From the NCBI GenBank assembly GCA_029264225.1, contig JARICB010000391.1, positions 1 to 5,536 of the forward strand: a stretch of 5,536 nt of DNA, read 5' to 3'. A program made the position numbers and the translations under genes. The stretch comes from Nocardioides sp. (GTDB lineage Bacteria; Actinomycetota; Actinomycetes; Propionibacteriales; Nocardioidaceae). Below, one piece after another: positions 1-3,085 of the stretch. The notes beneath the pieces were generated by a model. That model worked only from the letters and a program-made list of their open reading frames with translations, was not told where the DNA came from and made no database searches. Numbering within the stretch: position 1 is the first letter of the stretch; each line of letters opens with the position of its first letter.

Positions 1-1409
1 AGCAGGCTGGCGTCGACCTCGGTGGTGTCGTAGTGCTGGGTGAAGGTGCCGCGGGAAGCGTCGAAGCCATGCTCGAGCACCTCGGCGTGCACCTGCTGGC
101 GCAGGTCGCGCCAGCGCTCGACGGGGCCCTCGAAACCGTAGGTCTCGACCGCCCGGATGGCGCAGTCGAAGGCGACCCACACCATGACTCGGGAGTGGGT
201 GAAGGAGCGCTCGGGCCCACGGATCTCCCACAGTCCGTGATCGGGTCGGTCCCAGTGCTCGGCCAGTTCGTTGACCAACGCCAGCTGCAGCGCCCAACTC
301 TGCGGGCTCTCGGTCAGGCCGGCCTCCCGTGCCTGCTGGAGCGCGATCATCACCTCACCCAGCACGTCGTTCTGGCGCTGGTCGACGGCCCCGTTGCCGA
401 TCCGCACCGGCCGGCTGTCCTCGTAGCCAGCAAGGTGGTCGAGCTCGAACTCGGGCAACTGTCGGCGCCCGTCCAGGCCATACATGATCTGAAGATCACG
501 CGGATCGCCGGCAACGGCTCGCAGCAGCCAGTTCCGCCACTCGCAGGCCTCCTCCGTGTAGCCGGCGCCGAGCAGCGATTCGAGGGTCAGGGCGGCGTCG
601 CGCAACCAGCAGTAGCGGTAGTCCCAGTTGCGCGTGCCGCCGAAGTCCTCGGGCAACGACGTCGTGGGCGCGGCGACGATGCCCCCGGTCTCGTCGTGGG
701 TCAGCAGTCGCAGAGTGACCAGGCTGCGGCGTACGAGGTCGGCGTGCGGCATGTCGTCGGCGGACTTCGCCGCCCACTCGTCGTGGTCGAGACACGTGGC
801 TTCGATCCGGTCGGAGTAGCCCAGCGACTCGGGCAGCTCACGCCAGGACTTGACCCAGGTCGTGCTGAAGATCAACTCCTCACCCTCGCTGATCTCGAAC
901 ACGTCGCGGTGGTGACCGTCGACGGCTCGAGGCAGGCGTGGCCCCCGCAGGATCAGCTTGTCGGGGCCGGCGACCGCGACGATCACCTCTTCGTCGTCGA
1001 CGTACTGGCGGGTCACCCAGGGCGTCACCTTGCCGTAGTCGAAGCGCACCACCCAGTCGTGTCGGATCATGACGGTGCCGCGGGTGCACGTGAGGCGGCG
1101 TACGACGTCGGCTCGACCGTCGCCGGTGGGCATCAGGTCACGTAGGACGACCTGACCGGCACGAGTAGTGAAGGTGGTCTCCAAGATCGCCGAGGCACCG
1201 ACGTAGCTGCGCGTCGCCACGACGTCCTCCTCGCTGGGCGCGGGTGCCAAGAGCCAGCGGCCGTTGTCCTCATCGCCGAGCAGAGCCGCGAAGCAGGCCG
1301 GCGAGTCGAACTGCGGCAGGCACAGCCAGTCGACGGAGCCGTCCAGGCCGACGAGGGCGGCCGTGCCGCGGTCGCCGATGAGTGCATAGTCCTCGATAGG
1401 GAGCGCCAT
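1..1409 (-). CDS. Glycoside hydrolase family 15 protein (trehalase/glucoamylase-like), 3' part cut off by window edge
   Basis: Cytoplasmic GH15 enzyme expected to hydrolyse alpha-linked glucosides; actinobacterial members include trehalases (trehalose to two glucose) and glucoamylase- or isomaltose-type enzymes, so the substrate is not settled. I read 469 uninterrupted codons from ATG at 1409 to the left edge. The start MALPIEDYALIGD followed by DGSVDWLCLPQFDSPACFAALLG is the hallmark N-terminus of this family and fixes the start. Residues 1 to about 230 form the N-terminal beta-sandwich (trehalase-like) domain; the (alpha/alpha)6 catalytic barrel follows, with NWDYR at 261-265 and WLRD at 268-271. 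Glu395, in GLWEIRG, is the likely general acid by family analogy. Family members usually run about 600 residues, so the rest of the barrel, with the expected catalytic base Glu, lies beyond the window. No Shine-Dalgarno is visible before the ATG. It is divergent from the cinA-like gene across 27 bp. Family assignment is firm; substrate is open. Confidence 0.93.
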   Translation of the reverse strand, partial: MALPIEDYALIGDRGTAALVGLDGSVDWLCLPQFDSPACFAALLGDEDNGRWLLAPAPSEEDVVATRSYVGASAILETTFTTRAGQVVLRDLMPTGDGRADVVRRLTCTRGTVMIRHDWVVRFDYGKVTPWVTRQYVDDEEVIVAVAGPDKLILRGPRLPRAVDGHHRDVFEISEGEELIFSTTWVKSWRELPESLGYSDRIEATCLDHDEWAAKSADDMPHADLVRRSLVTLRLLTHDETGGIVAAPTTSLPEDFGGTRNWDYRYCWLRDAALTLESLLGAGYTEEACEWRNWLLRAVAGDPRDLQIMYGLDGRRQLPEFELDHLAGYEDSRPVRIGNGAVDQRQNDVLGEVMIALQQAREAGLTESPQSWALQLALVNELAEHWDRPDHGLWEIRGPERSFTHSRVMVWVAFDCAIRAVETYGFEGPVERWRDLRQQVHAEVLEHGFDASRGTFTQHYDTTEVDASL

Positions 1410-1436
1410 GGACACCAACGTAGCTAGCATCCGGTC
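1410..1436. promoter_or_regulatory. Divergent 27-bp intergenic region with two possible -10 elements
   Basis: This gap separates the ATG codons of the GH15 gene (minus) and the cinA-like gene (plus). It contains TAGCAT at 1425-1430 on the plus strand, which fits TANNNT and ends 6 nt before the cinA-like ATG. On the minus strand TACGTT (1422 to 1417) ends 7 nt before the GH15 ATG. Neither gene has a recognisable Shine-Dalgarno, so both could be transcribed as leaderless mRNAs beginning at or next to the ATG. No good -35 hexamer is visible on either side; each would lie inside the opposite gene. The assignment is inference from motif and spacing only. Confidence 0.4.
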
Positions 1437-1925
1437 ATGGCTGGAGAAGACGCGGCACGACAGCACCTGTTGATCCGCGCGGGCGCAACGATCGCTACCG
1501 CGGAGTCGCTGACCGGTGGCCAGTTGGCGGCGCGGTTCACCGCTGTGCCCGGATCGTCGGCGGTCTACCTGGGCGGCGTCGTGACCTATGCGACCTCGCT
1601 CAAGGAGTCACTGCTCTCGGTGCCGGCCGAGGTGATCGAGACCTACGGTGTGGTGTCCGAGCCGTGTGTCGCCGCCATGGCCGTCGGGGTCCGCGACCTG
1701 GTCGGGGCCACGCATGCGCTGGCCACTACCGGGGTCGCAGGGCCGGGGTATCAGGGAGGAGTCGCTGCGGGCACGGTGTGGATCGCCGTGGCCACCCCGA
1801 CCGGGGTCACGACCCGGCTGCTGAGCCTCTCGGGCAGTCGAGCCCAGATCCAGGCGGAGACGTGTGAGGTGACGTTGTCGCTGCTTGCGGGCATCATCCG
1901 ACGGGATGATCCGGGGCTCGGGTAG
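1437..1925 (+). CDS. cinA: CinA C-terminal-domain protein, stand-alone nicotinamide-nucleotide amidohydrolase (PncC type)
   Basis: A 162-residue cytoplasmic protein matching the CinA C-terminal (CinA/PncC) family, which deamidates NMN to nicotinate mononucleotide plus ammonia and so returns NMN to NAD synthesis. Visible family motifs are TAESLTGG at 21-28 with the conserved Ser24, [15 protein letters not shown] at 38-52 followed by Lys56, GVVSE at 71-75, and TTGVAGPG at 97-104. The length is that of the single-domain form; the N-terminal molybdopterin-binding-like domain of full-length CinA is absent, and the short gap to the upstream divergent gene leaves no room for it. The ATG at 1437 is the first start in frame that fits the family, and no Shine-Dalgarno precedes it. 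The clgR-like gene follows on the same strand after 43 nt, an arrangement known from other actinomycetes. pncC would be an equally apt symbol. Activity is inferred from family, not shown. Confidence 0.92.
   Translation: MAGEDAARQHLLIRAGATIATAESLTGGQLAARFTAVPGSSAVYLGGVVTYATSLKESLLSVPAEVIETYGVVSEPCVAAMAVGVRDLVGATHALATTGVAGPGYQGGVAAGTVWIAVATPTGVTTRLLSLSGSRAQIQAETCEVTLSLLAGIIRRDDPGLG
1879..1889. promoter_or_regulatory. Possible ClgR-box-like site (CGC-N5-GCG)
   Basis: CGC at 1879-1881 and GCG at 1887-1889, with TGCTT between them, lie in the cinA-like coding region about 80 bp before the clgR start. Streptomyces ClgR is described as binding GTTCGC-N5-GCG. The core and spacing match and the T before CGC matches, but the two preceding bases do not. 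The core alone is expected often by chance in DNA this GC-rich, so this is only a weak candidate for autoregulation. Confidence 0.18.
1893..1910. repeat. Perfect 7-bp inverted repeat upstream of clgR
   Basis: ATCATCC at 1893-1899 is matched exactly in reverse complement by GGATGAT at 1904-1910, with a 4-bp spacer. It lies in the last codons of the cinA-like gene, about 60 bp before the clgR ATG, and overlaps the candidate -35 element at 1903-1907. It could be an operator for a dimeric regulator or an RNA hairpin in cinA-clgR read-through transcripts. There is no T-tract after it, so it is not a typical intrinsic terminator. The repeat is directly seen; its role is unknown. Confidence 0.5.
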
Positions 1926-1929
1926 CGTT
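1903..1929 (+). promoter_or_regulatory. Candidate SigH/SigR-type ECF promoter for clgR
   Basis: GGGAT at 1903-1907 and GTT at 1927-1929 are separated by 19 nt. The Streptomyces SigR (mycobacterial/corynebacterial SigH) consensus is close to GGAAT-N18/19-GTT, so one of eight defined bases differs. Transcription would begin near 1936, giving a leader of about 33 nt that contains the ribosome binding site. Stress sigma factors of this group are known to drive clgR in Corynebacterium and Mycobacterium, which makes the site plausible. TAGCGT at 1923-1928 could instead be a housekeeping -10, but it has no good -35. Inference from motif and position. Confidence 0.35.
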
Positions 1930-1933
1930 ACCC
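1920..1933. repeat. Near-palindrome GGGTAGCGTTACCC spanning the cinA-like stop codon
   Basis: The arms GGGTA (1920-1924) and TACCC (1929-1933) are perfect inverted copies around GCGT; the only departures from symmetry are the two bases flanking the centre. It includes the TAG stop of the cinA-like gene and covers the candidate -10 region for clgR, about 35 bp before the clgR start. Its place over a likely promoter suggests an operator, but a chance palindrome is possible. Confidence 0.4.
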
Positions 1934-1955
1934 CACAAGTCTCCCCACCTCTTGG

Positions 1956-1961
1956 AAAGGA
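1956..1961 (+). promoter_or_regulatory. Ribosome binding site AAAGGA of clgR
   Basis: AAAGGA at 1956-1961 lies 7 nt before the ATG at 1969. It decides the start: the open frame continues upstream to a TTG at 1885 inside the cinA-like gene, but only the ATG at 1969 has this signal, and only from there does the protein resemble ClgR. Confidence 0.8.
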
Positions 1962-1968
1962 CAGACGC

Positions 1969-2289
1969 ATGGTGCTCTTTCGCCGCTTCCTCGGCGACGT
2001 GCTCCGCAGTGAGCGGATGCAGCGTGGCCTGACCCTTCGCGAGGTGTCTGCCGAGGCACGCGTCAGCCTGGGATACATCTCCGAGATCGAGCGCGGCCAG
2101 AAGGAAGCCTCCTCGGAGCTGCTCGCCTCGCTGTGCGCGGCGATGGACCTGCCGCTGTCCGAGGTGCTGCGCGACGTCTCCTCCGCGATCGCTCTCGAAG
2201 AGGTGGCGCTCGGTCTGCGACCCGTCGCAGCCACCCCCATCACGGCAGCTCGGACTGCGACCAGCGACGTGGTGGCCTCCGCCGCCTGA
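1969..2289 (+). CDS. clgR: ClgR-like XRE-family transcriptional activator of Clp protease genes
   Basis: A 106-residue DNA-binding protein. It begins [20 protein letters not shown] and carries a lambda-Cro/XRE helix-turn-helix: helix 2 at about 22-29 (TLREVSAE) and recognition helix at about 33-41 (SLGYISEIE). [15 protein letters not shown] at 42-56 is the block typical of actinobacterial ClgR. Known members activate clpP, clpC, lon and related protein-quality genes under stress, and in Corynebacterium some DNA-repair genes. From about residue 75 the sequence is Ala/Thr/Val-rich, probably disordered, and ends VVASAA. In Streptomyces the two terminal alanines of ClgR make it a ClpP substrate, so this tail is a likely degron giving negative feedback. 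It follows the cinA-like gene by 43 nt and may be both co-transcribed with it and driven by its own promoter (candidate at 1903-1929). Its end faces nei2 across 7 bp. ClgR identity is strong; targets in this organism are not visible. Confidence 0.92.
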   Translation: MVLFRRFLGDVLRSERMQRGLTLREVSAEARVSLGYISEIERGQKEASSELLASLCAAMDLPLSEVLRDVSSAIALEEVALGLRPVAATPITAARTATSDVVASAA

Positions 2290-2296
2290 CGGTGGG
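2290..2296. other. 7-bp convergent junction between clgR and nei2, no strong terminator
   Basis: The clgR stop TGA (2287-2289) and the nei2 stop (2297-2299, minus strand) are 7 bp apart, so no complete intrinsic terminator fits between them. The nearest structure is CCGCC (2282-2286) against GGTGG (2291-2295), a 5-bp stem with a G-U pair and 4-nt loop, without a T-tract on either strand. The two transcripts therefore probably overlap at their 3' ends, or end by Rho. Confidence 0.6.
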
Positions 2297-3085
2297 TCAG
2301 TCGTTGCCCGGCTGGCACTGCGGGCACCAGTAGGTCGCCCGTTCGCGGCCCGGCTCCCCACGCATCGCTACCCGGATCGGGGTAGCGCAGCGACGACACG
2401 GTGATCGGTCGCGGCGGAAGACCCACCTTCGCTCTCGGGGACGCAGGTCCCCGGTCGTGGACTGGATCGCCCGTTCCTTGTTGACCTCGAGCATCTGCTT
2501 GGCCCGTCGCACCAGTCGTGGCAGGTCGGCGACCTCACCCACCGTGCGCTGCGGATGGATGCCGCTGGTGAAGCACAGTTCGGCCATGAACATATTGCCG
2601 ATGCCCGCCAGGTTGCGCTGATCCAACAGTGCGGCGGCGATGGTGCGATCGGGATCGTTGGTGAGGCGGCTCAGTGCCACTGACTCGTCCCAGTCCGGCC
2701 CCAACAGGTCCGGACCCAGATGCCCCACCGCCCCGGACTCCTGTGCCGTAGGGATCAGCTCCACCACGCCGAGCTGGAACCCCACGGCACTGACGTCGCC
2801 CGCCTCGAGCAGCACCCGGACCTGGCTCACCGGGCGGCGCCAGCGCTCGCCCGGTCGATAGACCTGCCAGGTGCCTTCCATCTTGAGGTGGGTGTGCAGG
2901 GTGATCCCGGCGTCGGTGCGGGTCAGGAGGTGTTTGCCGCGTGAGAGTGTTTCAAGCACGGTCGAGCCGGACAGGTCGGCCGTGGCATGTTGTGGCACCC
3001 GGAAATCGCTGCGGCTCAGGACCCGGCCCGACAGTGCCCGATCGAGCAGTCGCGCGGCGCGATAGACGGTGTCGCCCTCAGGCAC
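2297..3085 (-). CDS. nei2: Fpg/Nei-family DNA glycosylase/AP lyase, Nei2 (endonuclease VIII) type
   Basis: A 262-residue base-excision-repair enzyme that removes oxidised bases (pyrimidines in Nei-type members) and nicks the abasic site. After loss of Met the chain begins PEGDTV, giving the catalytic Pro2 and Glu3. Lys51 in SRGKHLL is the conserved active-site Lys. The helix-two-turn-helix spans about 148-178, including LLDQRNLAGIGNMFMAE. A C-terminal zinc finger uses Cys230, Cys233, Cys254 and Cys257, with the conserved Arg249 just before YWCPQC. All catalytic and metal-binding residues are present and the length is normal. The start is GTG at 3085, fixed by the PEG motif. Its first 8 bp overlap the end of lhr; AAGGGA at 3101-3096 and GAGG at 3093-3090 are possible Shine-Dalgarno sites. 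The lhr-nei order is that of M. tuberculosis Rv3296/Rv3297, so it is probably transcribed with lhr. Nei2 rather than Fpg is favoured by the PEGDTV start and this context; the exact lesion range is inferred. Confidence 0.93.
   Translation of the reverse strand: MPEGDTVYRAARLLDRALSGRVLSRSDFRVPQHATADLSGSTVLETLSRGKHLLTRTDAGITLHTHLKMEGTWQVYRPGERWRRPVSQVRVLLEAGDVSAVGFQLGVVELIPTAQESGAVGHLGPDLLGPDWDESVALSRLTNDPDRTIAAALLDQRNLAGIGNMFMAELCFTSGIHPQRTVGEVADLPRLVRRAKQMLEVNKERAIQSTTGDLRPRERRWVFRRDRSPCRRCATPIRVAMRGEPGRERATYWCPQCQPGND
3078..3085 (-). other. lhr/nei2 8-bp overlap, likely translational coupling
   Basis: The lhr frame ends with Met-Arg-Ala and TGA at 3080-3078, while nei2 starts with GTG at 3085-3083 in a different frame. 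The ribosome terminating on lhr therefore sits on the nei2 start. The suboptimal spacing of both possible ribosome binding sites (10 nt for AAGGGA, 4 nt for GAGG) fits coupled re-initiation. Confidence 0.75.

Noticed and set aside
33..1145. A 370-codon open frame on the plus strand opposite the GH15 gene.
   Set aside because: Its product has no recognisable motif, whereas the minus strand reads continuously as GH15 with family motifs. Antisense open frames are expected in GC-rich DNA.
1885..1968. An upstream TTG start that would extend clgR by 28 residues.
   Set aside because: The extension overlaps the cinA-like gene, lacks a ribosome binding site and is not ClgR-like; AAAGGA 7 nt before the ATG at 1969 sets the start.
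2305..2326. TGCCCG/CGGGCA inverted repeat with a 10-nt loop as a clgR terminator.
   Set aside because: It encodes the nei2 zinc-finger end (CPQCQPG), the loop is long and no T-tract follows; coding constraint explains it adequately.
1608..2426. A 272-codon minus-strand frame across the cinA-like gene, clgR and the end of nei2.
   Set aside because: It spans three well-supported genes, is low-complexity Arg/Ser-rich, and has no family features.
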